Shown here piece after piece: positions 46,036 through 54,532 of a stretch of DNA of 64,000 nucleotides. The DNA lies in assembly GCF_002733955.1 (NCBI RefSeq), contig NZ_NVXQ01000003.1, positions 186,001 to 250,000 of the forward strand. Direction: 5' to 3'. The translations under genes and the position numbers were made by a program. Below the pieces are notes generated by a model that had not been told where the DNA came from, ran no database searches, and was given only the letters and a program-made list of their open reading frames with translations. The first letter of the stretch is position 1. Every line of letters starts with the position of its first letter. The DNA comes from Hoeflea sp. (lineage in GTDB: Bacteria; Pseudomonadota; Alphaproteobacteria; Rhizobiales; Rhizobiaceae).

Positions 46036-46458
46036 ATGAATGAGAGCCCAAGAATTCTGATAGTCACCGACGAGCCGATGCTCCTTGTTGACATGCTCTA
46101 TGAGTTTGAGGCCCGGGGTCTGACTGTGGTGCCCGGCACCAGGGGCGATTACGGCCTGTGCACGGCGCATCGCAACCTTGATGCCGCGGTGTTCGATTTC
46201 CGTCATCCGGATCAGCAGGACTTGAAATTTGCATCCAGCCTGCGCCTTGCCGGAATTCCGATTGTCATGATCGGCGGTGGATCCTCAACGATCCCCGTGG
46301 AGATTGGCGGTGCTGCGACCTGCATCTCCAAACCGGTCGATTATGATGAGCTGACAGCCACGATCCGCGATCTGTCCGGGCACTTTGCGATTGGCAATGG
46401 CCAGGAACGGGGCGGCGCAATGCCATTGGCGCAGAACATTCCGGCCGACAAGTCCTGA
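46036..46458 (+). CDS. Single-domain response regulator (receiver)
   Basis: 140 residues. A CheY-like receiver with the acidic pair in IVTDEPML, phospho-acceptor Asp in AAVFDFRHPD and the conserved Lys in ISKPVDYDEL. No output domain is present. AAGGAG lies five bases before ATG 46036. No kinase gene adjoins it; it may be a relay or sink protein. Confidence 0.82.
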   Translation: MNESPRILIVTDEPMLLVDMLYEFEARGLTVVPGTRGDYGLCTAHRNLDAAVFDFRHPDQQDLKFASSLRLAGIPIVMIGGGSSTIPVEIGGAATCISKPVDYDELTATIRDLSGHFAIGNGQERGGAMPLAQNIPADKS

Positions 46459-46499
46459 ACCGCCGGCCACCGGAAAGCCACCGCTTCCAGAACGACGCT

Positions 46500-47273
46500 C
46501 TAAAGCCCCTTGGGATGAGCCATGAACTCCTCGATGATGTCGAGGGGTGGCTTGACGTAATCGGAAGTGCGGCTGATGCCGAGCCCGATCAGTTCACGCA
46601 GTCGCACCGCCATCTCGGCCATCTTGACGACAATGGGAATACCGTTGATCACCGGCGCGCCATCGACACGATGATCCTGAAGCTGAGAAAACAACAACAT
46701 CGGAATGCCGCCGCCGGGGATCAGGACATCGACGCCCTGCTCCACCAGCGGCCTCGCCTGGGTTTCAAACAGCGCCCGGACCTCTTCCAACCGCTCATCC
46801 GAGCCGAAGGCGGAAAGGATCTGGCCGGGTTCGAAATCCATCGCGTGGACGCCGGTGACGCGCTCCTTCAATCCGTATTTGCCGATCTGATGATGAAACC
46901 AGGGAATGAACCGGCGGTTGATGGTGACAATGCCCGAGCGCTGACCGAGCTGGCAGGAATGCAGCATCGACGCCTCGCCCATGCCGAGCACCGGAATGTC
47001 GACAACGGAGCGCGCCTCATAAAGGCCTGCATCCTGGAAGTGCCCGATGATGAAGGCGTCATAGCCCTCGCGTTCGGCCTTCACCGCATTGCAGATCACC
47101 TCGCGGGCGCAGCGAAACTCGACAATCGCGTGGGCATAATTGTCGTGCGGCGTGATCCCCTTGATGTCGACCTGTGTGCCGGGATCGACAATCTTGTCGA
47201 GATGCTTGCGCAATTCGTCCCAGTATTCGGCGCCGTGCTCGTAATCGACATAGCTCTGGTACCAGATCTTCAT
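46500..47273 (-). CDS. Asp/Glu/hydantoin racemase-fold protein lacking both catalytic Cys
   Basis: A 257-residue member of the Asp/Glu/hydantoin racemase superfamily (DAGLYEARSVVDIPVLGMGEASM is the family core). The first catalytic Cys position holds His78 (IIGHFQDAGL instead of the usual CF-DPGL), and the second holds Gly188 (IPGGGIPM instead of a GCxGM motif). It is thus unlikely to be a two-base racemase and may be a decarboxylase, isomerase or hydrolase on the same scaffold. Last gene of the opine/TRAP operon, four bases after the TRAP large permease. Confidence 0.85.
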   Translation of the reverse strand: MKIWYQSYVDYEHGAEYWDELRKHLDKIVDPGTQVDIKGITPHDNYAHAIVEFRCAREVICNAVKAEREGYDAFIIGHFQDAGLYEARSVVDIPVLGMGEASMLHSCQLGQRSGIVTINRRFIPWFHHQIGKYGLKERVTGVHAMDFEPGQILSAFGSDERLEEVRALFETQARPLVEQGVDVLIPGGGIPMLLFSQLQDHRVDGAPVINGIPIVVKMAEMAVRLRELIGLGISRTSDYVKPPLDIIEEFMAHPKGL

Positions 47274-47277
47274 GGTT

Positions 47278-48597
47278 CTAACTCCTCATCAGGCCAGGCA
47301 GCCAAAGCGCCAGCTCCGGGAAGACCGCAAGGATGAGCACCAGCAGCAGCGTGCAGGCGATAAAGGGAGCGGCAGCCCAGGCCACCTGGCCGATTGTCGT
47401 GCCGGGCGGACTGACGCCGACCATGACGAACAGCAACAGCCCGAAAGGCGGCGTGGCAAGGCTCAGCTCCAGCGCCAGCAACATGATGACACCGAACCAG
47501 ATCGGATCGAAGCCATAGCTCGACGCGAGCGGCATGAAGATCGGCAGCGTCAGCATCATGATCGAGAGCTGGTCCATGAACATGCCGAGGATGAGCAGCA
47601 CCAGAAACATCAGCGCCAGAATGGCATAGAAACCGAAATCGAAGCTCATCGCGTAGGAGATCAGTCCGCTCGAAGCGCCGGAAAAAGCCAGTATCTGGGA
47701 GAAGGTGGTCGAGCCGACAATGATCATCAGCATCATCGCCGACACCATCAGCGTGCCCTTCATCGCCGCGATAACCGCTGTCCAGGTCAGCTTCCGGTAG
47801 ATTGCCGCCAGAATGGCCACAGCCAGAGTGCCGAAGGCTGCCGATTCCGTCGGTGTCGCCCAGCCGAGAAGGATGAGACCCACCACGGCGAAGATGACCA
47901 GGCCCATTGGCAGAATATCTCTCGCAATGGCGGAGATGATCTCGCCGAAGGTCGCGCGGTCAGCGGCATAACCGGGTGCCGCATCAGGATCGAGTGCGAT
48001 CTGCAGCCGGATGGTGGCGACAAACATCAGCGCCAGCACCAGGCCGGGAACAAGACCGGCGATCAGCAGGGCGCCGACATCGATCCGCGCCAGTGACCCC
48101 AGAAGCACCGCCAGCGAGGAAGGCGGGATGATCATCGCCAGACCACCGGTCGCAAGAATGGGCCCCATGATCATCTTCGGCTTGTAGCCGCGTTTGATCA
48201 TGTCGGGCATCAGCGTGGTGCCGAGCATTGCCGTATTGGCCATCGACGAGCCCGACAGGGTGGCAAAGATGGTGCCGCCGCCGACCGTCAGGTACGACAG
48301 CCGCCCCCTGATGCCCCCGAAACACTTGTCGAGCGCATCGAACACCCGCACCGCGAGGCCGGTGTGAAACAGCAGCTCCCCCATGATCAGGAACAGTGGC
48401 ACCGGCACCAGCGCGAAGCTGGTGACAGAGGTCGTGGCGTTGGCGACTAACTGGTCGATGCCGATCATGCCGCCCATGAACAGATAGACGCCGACGACAT
48501 TGATGGTGAGAAAGGCAATTGCCACCGGCGTTCCGAAGAACATCAGGAACAGCAGACCGCCAACCATCAGGCCGGCTGCTTCATACCACGGCATCAT
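47278..48597 (-). CDS. TRAP transporter large permease (DctM type)
   Basis: A 439-residue membrane protein with about 12 helices and repeated family segments (GGGTIFATLSGSSMANTAMLGT, IPPSSLAVLLGSLARIDVGAL). It is the ion-coupled translocation subunit that imports an organic acid-type substrate in Na+ symport. Works with the small permease and binding protein encoded just upstream. Confidence 0.95.
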   Translation of the reverse strand: MMPWYEAAGLMVGGLLFLMFFGTPVAIAFLTINVVGVYLFMGGMIGIDQLVANATTSVTSFALVPVPLFLIMGELLFHTGLAVRVFDALDKCFGGIRGRLSYLTVGGGTIFATLSGSSMANTAMLGTTLMPDMIKRGYKPKMIMGPILATGGLAMIIPPSSLAVLLGSLARIDVGALLIAGLVPGLVLALMFVATIRLQIALDPDAAPGYAADRATFGEIISAIARDILPMGLVIFAVVGLILLGWATPTESAAFGTLAVAILAAIYRKLTWTAVIAAMKGTLMVSAMMLMIIVGSTTFSQILAFSGASSGLISYAMSFDFGFYAILALMFLVLLILGMFMDQLSIMMLTLPIFMPLASSYGFDPIWFGVIMLLALELSLATPPFGLLLFVMVGVSPPGTTIGQVAWAAAPFIACTLLLVLILAVFPELALWLPGLMRS

Positions 48598-48628
48598 GGG
48601 CGTCTCGTTTCAAGGTGATGGGGCCGGG

Positions 48629-49123
48629 TCAATGGCTTGCCTCGTTGCCGGTGTAGATCTCGCCGCGCAGCAGCATGCGCAGGAATTCAAGCGTCATCAG
48701 CCCGAAACCACCGGCAAGCATGGCGTAGAGAACCCAGGATGGAATGTTGATCGAGCGCATGTCGACGGATCGGGCCGCCAGCATTTCCAGCCCGACCGCG
48801 CCCGAGCGCCAGGCCAGAAGTCCCAGTATGATGATGCATAGGATCAGCACCGCGCGTCCGGCAAGGAGCCGCAGGGTGTTGGGCAGGCGCTGGATGAAGG
48901 ATGTGATCGCCACGTGCCCGTTCTTGCGCACCAGCCAGGGGGCGGCCGCCATGGTGGAATAGAGCATGACATACTCGACCAGCGCACTGGTCGACTGCGA
49001 TGGGCGAAAGCCTGTGTTGCGCAGGACCACGTCAATGATGATGGCGATGGTGATGGCAACAAGACTGATGCCGCCGGTGACCGCCAGACCGGTAATTATC
49101 CTGTCGTAAACACGCACAAGCAT
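48629..49123 (-). CDS. TRAP transporter small permease (DctQ type)
   Basis: About 164 residues with four helices, DctQ family. ATG 49123 is chosen for GGGAG five bases upstream; two further in-frame ATGs lie upstream. Lies between the binding-protein and large-permease genes as usual. Confidence 0.9.
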   Translation of the reverse strand: MLVRVYDRIITGLAVTGGISLVAITIAIIIDVVLRNTGFRPSQSTSALVEYVMLYSTMAAAPWLVRKNGHVAITSFIQRLPNTLRLLAGRAVLILCIIILGLLAWRSGAVGLEMLAARSVDMRSINIPSWVLYAMLAGGFGLMTLEFLRMLLRGEIYTGNEASH

Positions 49124-49183
49124 GAAAGCTCCCATGGCAAAATTGGCAGCGGGCGCCGCTGTGACGCCCGCCATCAAACTTGT

Positions 49184-50194
49184 TTAGCGGTTGTAGTAGG
49201 CCTTGCGAAGCGCATCGTAATGCGGCGACCCGGCGTCCTTCATCCGCTTCCAGGCACTTTCAAAGGCGCCATCAAGAAACTTCTCCGCAGCATCGCCTTC
49301 CAGCGAGATCACGGTCATGCCCTCGTCCCGGACAGCCTTGTCGGTTTCCGAGATCACAGCCTGGAAGTTATCATAGGAGGTCTGCTCGAATTCCGCCGAT
49401 GCTTCGTTGATGATGGTCTTGGCCTCATCGCTCAGCGCATCCCACTTTGCAGGATTGATCACCACCGCTAGGTCGGTCTGGAAGAAACCGGGATCGATCC
49501 TGTAGCGCAGGAACTTGTCCCAGGAGAGATCCTTGATCGCCACGATCGGCCAGCCTGACCCATCGAAGGTGTGGCGTTCAAGACCGGTGTAGACGTCAGG
49601 CACCGGAACCGAGACCGGAATGGCGCCAAGCGATTCAAAGAAGGAGTTGTAGATCGGCTGCGACCGGATGCGCAGACCATCGAGATCGACGCCGCCATCC
49701 GCGGTGCGCTTGGGCTCGTCGATGGTGTAGATATGGAACTGGATTCCGGTGTCGAGATGAGCCAGCAGATTGACGCCGAGCTTTTCCGAGAACGCAGTCT
49801 GCATGACCTCGAAGCCGCCATTGGCGCGTGCATCGACGGCGGAGACGGTAGAGCCGACCCAGGCGTCGGCTTCCGGCATGGTGCCGAGATAATAGGACGC
49901 CGGGCCATACTGCATGTCGACGACACCGCGTCGAACTGCATCGACCTGCTGGTTGGGCGGGAAGATCTCCGGACCGCCGATATAGTCGATCCTGATGACG
50001 CCCTTGCCCTTCTCGTTGACGAGATCAACAAAGCCCTGAAAGCTCTGCGAGAACGCCAGCGGCTTTGGGAAGGCGGAAACCGCCCGCAGTGTTTCCTCTG
50101 CATTGGCCGCACCGGCCATGAAAACAAGCGCCAGTGCGGTACCGGAAACGGCCATTCCGGCGAAGCGCCGGCCAAGATGATGTGTGTGTTTCAT
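49184..50194 (-). CDS. TRAP transporter solute-binding protein (DctP type)
   Basis: A 336-residue periplasmic protein with a signal peptide cleaved near AANA-EE. DctP-family segments include YIGGPEIFPPNQQVDAVRRG, the YTIDEPK and LDGLRIRSQPIYNSFFESLG (carboxylate-binding Arg). Substrates of this family generally carry a carboxylate bound by that Arg; an opine or N-substituted amino acid would fit the neighbouring dehydrogenase (inference). Confidence 0.93.
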   Translation of the reverse strand: MKHTHHLGRRFAGMAVSGTALALVFMAGAANAEETLRAVSAFPKPLAFSQSFQGFVDLVNEKGKGVIRIDYIGGPEIFPPNQQVDAVRRGVVDMQYGPASYYLGTMPEADAWVGSTVSAVDARANGGFEVMQTAFSEKLGVNLLAHLDTGIQFHIYTIDEPKRTADGGVDLDGLRIRSQPIYNSFFESLGAIPVSVPVPDVYTGLERHTFDGSGWPIVAIKDLSWDKFLRYRIDPGFFQTDLAVVINPAKWDALSDEAKTIINEASAEFEQTSYDNFQAVISETDKAVRDEGMTVISLEGDAAEKFLDGAFESAWKRMKDAGSPHYDALRKAYYNR

Positions 50195-50246
50195 TGTTTC
50201 GTTCTCCTCTGGTTACACGGATTTTGACCATCCGTTTAAGATGCCG

Positions 50247-51239
50247 TCATTGTTCGTCGAGTACCGGACCCCTTGTCATTCCGGCGGTTTCGAGCGCTCT
50301 GAGAAAATCCGCCATGCGGCGCTGGCGGTATGCCTCGACATCCATTTTCGAATAGTCGAAGAATCCTGATCCGGTTTTCAGGCCGATACGGCCCTGGTCC
50401 ATGTTTTGCGAGATGACATCAGGCGCCTTGAAGCGGTCATCATCAAAGGCGTCGCGCAGATAATTGCTGGCGTAGTAGAGAATGTCGCCGCCGCCCCAGT
50501 CAATGAACTCGAGCAGACCCAGGACGCCGAAGCGAAGCCCGAAGCCGTAGGTTACCGCCTTGTCGACATCCTCGGCACTGGCAACCCCTTCTTCAACCAG
50601 ACGCGCCGCCTCGTTCATGGCCAGGGCCTGGATCCGCGGGACGATGTAGCCGGGCGATGCCTTGCAGACGATAGGAACCTTGCCCATCGCTTCCAGCACC
50701 TCGCGCAGCCGCGCAAGCGTTTGCGCATCGGTGGCATCGGTGGGGCTGAGTTCAATCAGCGGCATCAGGAAAGCCGGGTTGAGCCAGTGGGCATTAAGAA
50801 AATTTTCCGGACGCTGCGTGAATCCGGCAAGTTCGGTCGACAGGATGGTGGATGTCGTTGAGGCGAGGATCGCGCCGGGATCGGCGTGGGTGTCAAACAG
50901 CGCGAAAGCCTCGCGCTTGGCATCCAGCACTTCTGGCACCGCTTCGAACACGATTTCGCAGCCATCAAGGCCCCGAGCGGCATCCGCCAGGCTGCAGACC
51001 GTGATCCTTTGCATGATCGCCGGAATGGCAGCGGCGTCGAACGCTCCGAGCGCGGCCACCGAAGCAAGACCGCTCTCGATTTCCGCGAGAGCCTCGCCGC
51101 TTAATTGTGCGAAATCCTCTTCGCTGCGGCTCTTTGCGTCGACAAGCACGGCCCGGTGACCGGCATAGGCGACACTGTGGGCGATGCCACGCCCCATCCG
51201 TCCTGCACCAATGCAGGCGATCGCGGGCCGGGTGCTCAT
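50247..51239 (-). CDS. 3-hydroxyacyl-CoA/3-hydroxy-acid dehydrogenase family protein
   Basis: 330 residues: Rossmann domain with CIGAGRMGRGIAHSVAYAG at the N terminus, catalytic His-Asn region NAHWLNPAFLMPLIELSP, then a single C-terminal 3HCDH domain (GYIVPRIQALAMNEAARLVEEG). This size and layout also fits L-carnitine or L-gulonate 3-dehydrogenases, so the substrate may be a free hydroxy acid and not a CoA ester. Its start abuts the stop of the opine dehydrogenase gene. Confidence 0.87.
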   Translation of the reverse strand: MSTRPAIACIGAGRMGRGIAHSVAYAGHRAVLVDAKSRSEEDFAQLSGEALAEIESGLASVAALGAFDAAAIPAIMQRITVCSLADAARGLDGCEIVFEAVPEVLDAKREAFALFDTHADPGAILASTTSTILSTELAGFTQRPENFLNAHWLNPAFLMPLIELSPTDATDAQTLARLREVLEAMGKVPIVCKASPGYIVPRIQALAMNEAARLVEEGVASAEDVDKAVTYGFGLRFGVLGLLEFIDWGGGDILYYASNYLRDAFDDDRFKAPDVISQNMDQGRIGLKTGSGFFDYSKMDVEAYRQRRMADFLRALETAGMTRGPVLDEQ

Positions 51240-52315
51240 TACAATCCCTCGCGCAGCATGGTCTGCATCGTGGCCAGGTCCAGATCCGACAGGCCAACTG
51301 TCGTCATGGTCCGGCCATCCTTGCGGAAATCACATTCCGAAACCGCTTCGGCGACCGCCAGAAGCCCTTGCGCCACCGGACAGGGAACACCGGCCCACTC
51401 CCCGACAGACACGAGAAAGGCAAGACCTTGCCCGATGTCTTCCTGCATGTAGCGGTGTGTTTTCAGCTCAAGATGTTCATGCCAGTCCCCGGATCCGACG
51501 AGCTTGTCGTGCGCGAGATTGCCATACATCCAGTTGCTGGTCTCATAGTGATCTGCCAGTGGAAAATGCGGCGCGCCATAGCCAAGCGCCTCGCGGATCG
51601 CGATGCGCTCATTGTCGAGTGCAGTGTGGACCCGGCGGATCGCAGGCTGGGTGCCTTCGTTGTGAATGTCCCAGCGCTCGAAATGCTCGATCGGACCGGC
51701 ATTCATCAGGATCAGCGGCGGATGGATGATCGGACCGGCATTCATGAGCGCCCCCGACAACGCATCCTCGATCGGCTCGATCGCATCCGGAAAGGCCTGC
51801 GATATGATGGCGATGGCTTCGTCCGTTTTGCGCGCAGGCAGCACACCGGTCGGCAGCCGCGAGGCGCGGGTCGAGATCCGCACTTCGGTCTGGCTCTGCT
51901 TGCGGGTGAGCCAGGGCAGCGTACCGGTTTCGGCAATCGCGAAATCAGCGGTGCAGCCGGCATCCCGCATCCGCTTCATCATGATGTAGGAGCCAAACGT
52001 GCCCGGCGGCAGGTAGATCACCTGTCCGTCAGCCATATGCGGCGCCAGCCTGTCGGCAATGTCGGCTTGGGCATTGGCCGGTGTCGGCGCGACGATCAAC
52101 TCGGCGCCGGACATCGCGGCCGCCAGATCATCCGTCGGCACCAGCTTGACCGGCCGGCTGCCCTTGTAATCGGTGACGGTGATGCCACCAGCCTTGGTTA
52201 CCTCGGCAAAATCGCTCGCGTTGCGCCGCCACCAGCGGACATCATGACCAGCCTCTGCAAAATCCGCCGCTGCCGCGTAGGATCCGTTACCACCGCCGAT
52301 TACAACAATCTTCAT
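51239..52315 (-). CDS. Octopine/nopaline (opine) dehydrogenase family enzyme
   Basis: About 358 residues. N-terminal Rossmann domain (KIVVIGGGNGSYAAAADFAEAGHDV) and C-terminal opine-dehydrogenase domain (IIHPPLILMNAGPIEH, DIHNEGTQPAIRRVHTALDNERI). The family interconverts opines (secondary-amine dicarboxylates) with an amino acid plus a 2-oxo acid using NAD(P). With a TRAP importer downstream a catabolic direction is likely. ATG 52315 with AGGA upstream is preferred over ATG 52324. First gene of the six-gene operon. Confidence 0.88.
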   Translation of the reverse strand: MKIVVIGGGNGSYAAAADFAEAGHDVRWWRRNASDFAEVTKAGGITVTDYKGSRPVKLVPTDDLAAAMSGAELIVAPTPANAQADIADRLAPHMADGQVIYLPPGTFGSYIMMKRMRDAGCTADFAIAETGTLPWLTRKQSQTEVRISTRASRLPTGVLPARKTDEAIAIISQAFPDAIEPIEDALSGALMNAGPIIHPPLILMNAGPIEHFERWDIHNEGTQPAIRRVHTALDNERIAIREALGYGAPHFPLADHYETSNWMYGNLAHDKLVGSGDWHEHLELKTHRYMQEDIGQGLAFLVSVGEWAGVPCPVAQGLLAVAEAVSECDFRKDGRTMTTVGLSDLDLATMQTMLREGL

Positions 52316-53287
52316 TCTACTCATCCTGGAAATTGGGTTGATAACTTGTCGGGCAAACCGGCTGCCGCCTGGAATTCTATCGCCGCGTCACGGTACACCA
52401 GACGCCCTCCCGACAGGGGCCATCGCCGGAAAACACCAGTCAGGCACCGTACGGCAGACCGCCCAAGCCCGGTCGTGAGGGCTGGAGAACTATCGATACG
52501 GGTGCTGTTGCGAACCAGTCGCGGAAGGCGCTCGGGGCTGGCCGCACAGACGTTTTCGGCTTTGGTCTTCACACCTTCGACGGAGCCGCGCTGCACAGGT
52601 ACAGCGCCGGGCTGACGCACGGTTTTGCCGAGCCTGGCCACGGAAGGTTTCGGAAGCCGGGGAATTTTCACGCTCATGGCTGCACCCCGGCGCGGTCTCG
52701 TGCAGTCGGGTCTGGACCGAACCTCGGCAGAACGCTCGCAGTCCGAACTTCAGCACCACGGCGGGCGGCTCTGCACGGCCAGTTGCATGCATACGCAAAT
52801 ATATTGGCTGTCGCATTCATCCGTCACGTCCACCCCGATAGCCGCGTCACAAACGAAAGCTCACACAGCTTTGAATTCACTTCAAGCTTAAAATATGAAA
52901 ACGCACTCTTTTAAAACCGTGGCTTACCGGTCAGCACATGAAATTTCATATTCTTTCAAGCACATGGCCACCGCACGCCTGGCCTCGTTTTTTCGGACCT
53001 GTTGAATGCCCAACCCGACAGCGACGGGCGGATCAACCAAGCCGCGGACACAGACCCCGAGGCCACAACTTCGACAGTCGCGGAGAAGCAGCTTACCGCG
53101 TCAAACCGCGCGGCCACCTGTTCCAATGTCAATGCATTTTGCCATGCCATCCTGGCGCGAAGGCACAACCGGATTGGCGCAATTATCCCGCTGCAGCAAA
53201 CCAACCGACGCCTGCTTGATGATTGACATGAATATTGATTCATGTTTCATGTTTTTACCGTCATTCGCTCAGGGGAGGAGACCCGAA
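52316..53287. other. About 970 bases without a recognisable gene
   Basis: Divergent region between the opine operon and the ABC operon. Translation of all frames gives only short, low-complexity Arg/Pro-rich peptides without family resemblance. From about 52790 the DNA becomes AT-rich and contains the perfect palindrome ATGAAATTTCAT (52938-52949), TTTTAAAA-type tracts and, at 53226-53249, the TetR-type operator. It may hold a decayed gene, long leader or small RNA, but I cannot support one. Confidence 0.5.
53226..53249. promoter_or_regulatory. TetR-type operator before the ABC operon
   Basis: Contains ATGAAT-ATTG-ATTCAT followed by GTTTCA; 22 of 24 bases match the element at 62453-62476 in front of the TetR gene. 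It overlaps a TTGACA -35-like hexamer (53223-53228), so bound repressor would block RNA polymerase. Confidence 0.75.
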
Positions 53288-54466
53288 ATGAAGATGAAAA
53301 CGATACTGGCAACCAGTGCAGCAGCTTTGATGCTGGCATCACCGGTGCTTGCCGATGAAATCCGCGTCGCCCATGTCTATGGCAAGACCGGAGCGCTTGA
53401 GGCCTATGCAGCGCAGTCGCACAACGGCCTGATGCTCGGCCTCGAATACGCCACCGGAGGCACCATGGAGATCAATGGCGACAAGATTGTCGTCATCGAG
53501 AAGGACACCCAGATCAAGCCCGACATCGGCAAGGCCGTGCTGGCGGAAGCCTATGGCGATGACGAGGCCGACATCGCGGTCGGGCCGGTCAGCTCGGGCG
53601 TTGCGCTGGCCATGCTGCCGGTTGCCCAGGAATACGAAAAGATCCTGATCGTCGAGCCTGCGGTGGCCGACTCGATCACCGGCGAAAACTGGAACCGCTA
53701 CATCTTCCGCACCGGTCGCAACTCGTCGCAGGACGCGATTTCCAACGCTGTGGCCCTGGGTGGCGAAGGCGTGACGATCGCAACGCTGGCACAGGACTAC
53801 GCATTCGGACGCGACGGCGTGGCAGCCTTCCGCGAGGCGCTGGCAAGCTCCGGCGCCACGATCGCACATGAGGAATATGTGCCCACCGACACCACCGACT
53901 TCACCGCGGCGGCCGAACGCATCTTCAACGCCATGGAAGGCGTCGACGGCAAGAAGAAACTGTTCATCATCTGGGCCGGCGGCGGCAACCCGATGGGCAA
54001 GATCAACGCCATGGATCCCTCGCGCTTCGGCATCGAGATCGCCACCGGCGGCAACATCCTGGCAGCCCTGAAGGCCTACAAGGAACTGCCGGGCATGGAA
54101 GGCGCGACCTATTACTACTACGAGATCCCGAAAAATCCGGTCAATGACTGGCTGGTCAAGGAGCATATGGACCGCTTCGGCTCGCCTCCGGATTTCTTCA
54201 CAGCCGGCGGCATGGCGGCAGGCATTGCCGTGGTCGAGGCCATCAAGAAGGCCGGGTCCACCGACACCGAAGCGCTGATCACCGCCATGGAAGGCATGGA
54301 ATGGGAGACGCCCAAGGGCACCATGCGCTTCCGCAAGGAAGACCACCAGGCGCTGCAGTCGATGTATCACTTCCGCACCGAGGTCCAGGACGGCAAGGAC
54401 TATGGCGTCCCGGTCCTGGTCCGCGAGATCGGCATTGACGACATGAACATCCCTGTCCGCAACTAG
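53288..54466 (+). CDS. ABC substrate-binding protein, branched-chain amino acid (HAAT) type
   Basis: A 392-residue periplasmic protein with signal peptide (cleavage near PVLA-DE). Peripla_BP_6 family features: VGPVSSGVALAMLPVAQEYEK and LAQDYAFGRDGVAAFREAL. GGGGAGGAG lies about eight bases before the ATG. Relatives bind amino acids but also aromatic acids and short acids; acyl-CoA ligase genes in the partner operon favour a carboxylic acid substrate (inference). Confidence 0.92.
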   Translation: MKMKTILATSAAALMLASPVLADEIRVAHVYGKTGALEAYAAQSHNGLMLGLEYATGGTMEINGDKIVVIEKDTQIKPDIGKAVLAEAYGDDEADIAVGPVSSGVALAMLPVAQEYEKILIVEPAVADSITGENWNRYIFRTGRNSSQDAISNAVALGGEGVTIATLAQDYAFGRDGVAAFREALASSGATIAHEEYVPTDTTDFTAAAERIFNAMEGVDGKKKLFIIWAGGGNPMGKINAMDPSRFGIEIATGGNILAALKAYKELPGMEGATYYYYEIPKNPVNDWLVKEHMDRFGSPPDFFTAGGMAAGIAVVEAIKKAGSTDTEALITAMEGMEWETPKGTMRFRKEDHQALQSMYHFRTEVQDGKDYGVPVLVREIGIDDMNIPVRN

Positions 54467-54474
54467 CTCTTCAA

Positions 54475-54505
54475 GCCGCGGACGCCCGCTTGTGGCGTCC
54501 GCGGC
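54475..54505 (+). terminator. Hairpin between binding protein and ATPase genes
   Basis: Perfect 12-base arms GCCGCGGACGCC and GGCGTCCGCGGC around a 7-base loop, nine bases after the binding-protein stop. No U-run is evident (ATTCTCTC). Likely causes partial termination or 3' protection so that the binding protein is made in excess. Confidence 0.65.
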
Positions 54506-54532
54506 ATTCTCTCTTCCTTCCATGGGTACGCC

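Noticed and set aside
51660-51760. Near-repeat of MNAGPI-x-H in the opine dehydrogenase as a possible recent duplication
   Set aside because: The family normally has two similar His/Asn-Ala-Gly segments here, and only about 18 bases are shared; chance similarity within the motif is enough.
52321-52677. Minus-strand frame of 118 codons upstream of the opine dehydrogenase gene
   Set aside because: No ribosome site of note, no family pattern, Arg/Pro-rich composition as expected for random GC-rich DNA.
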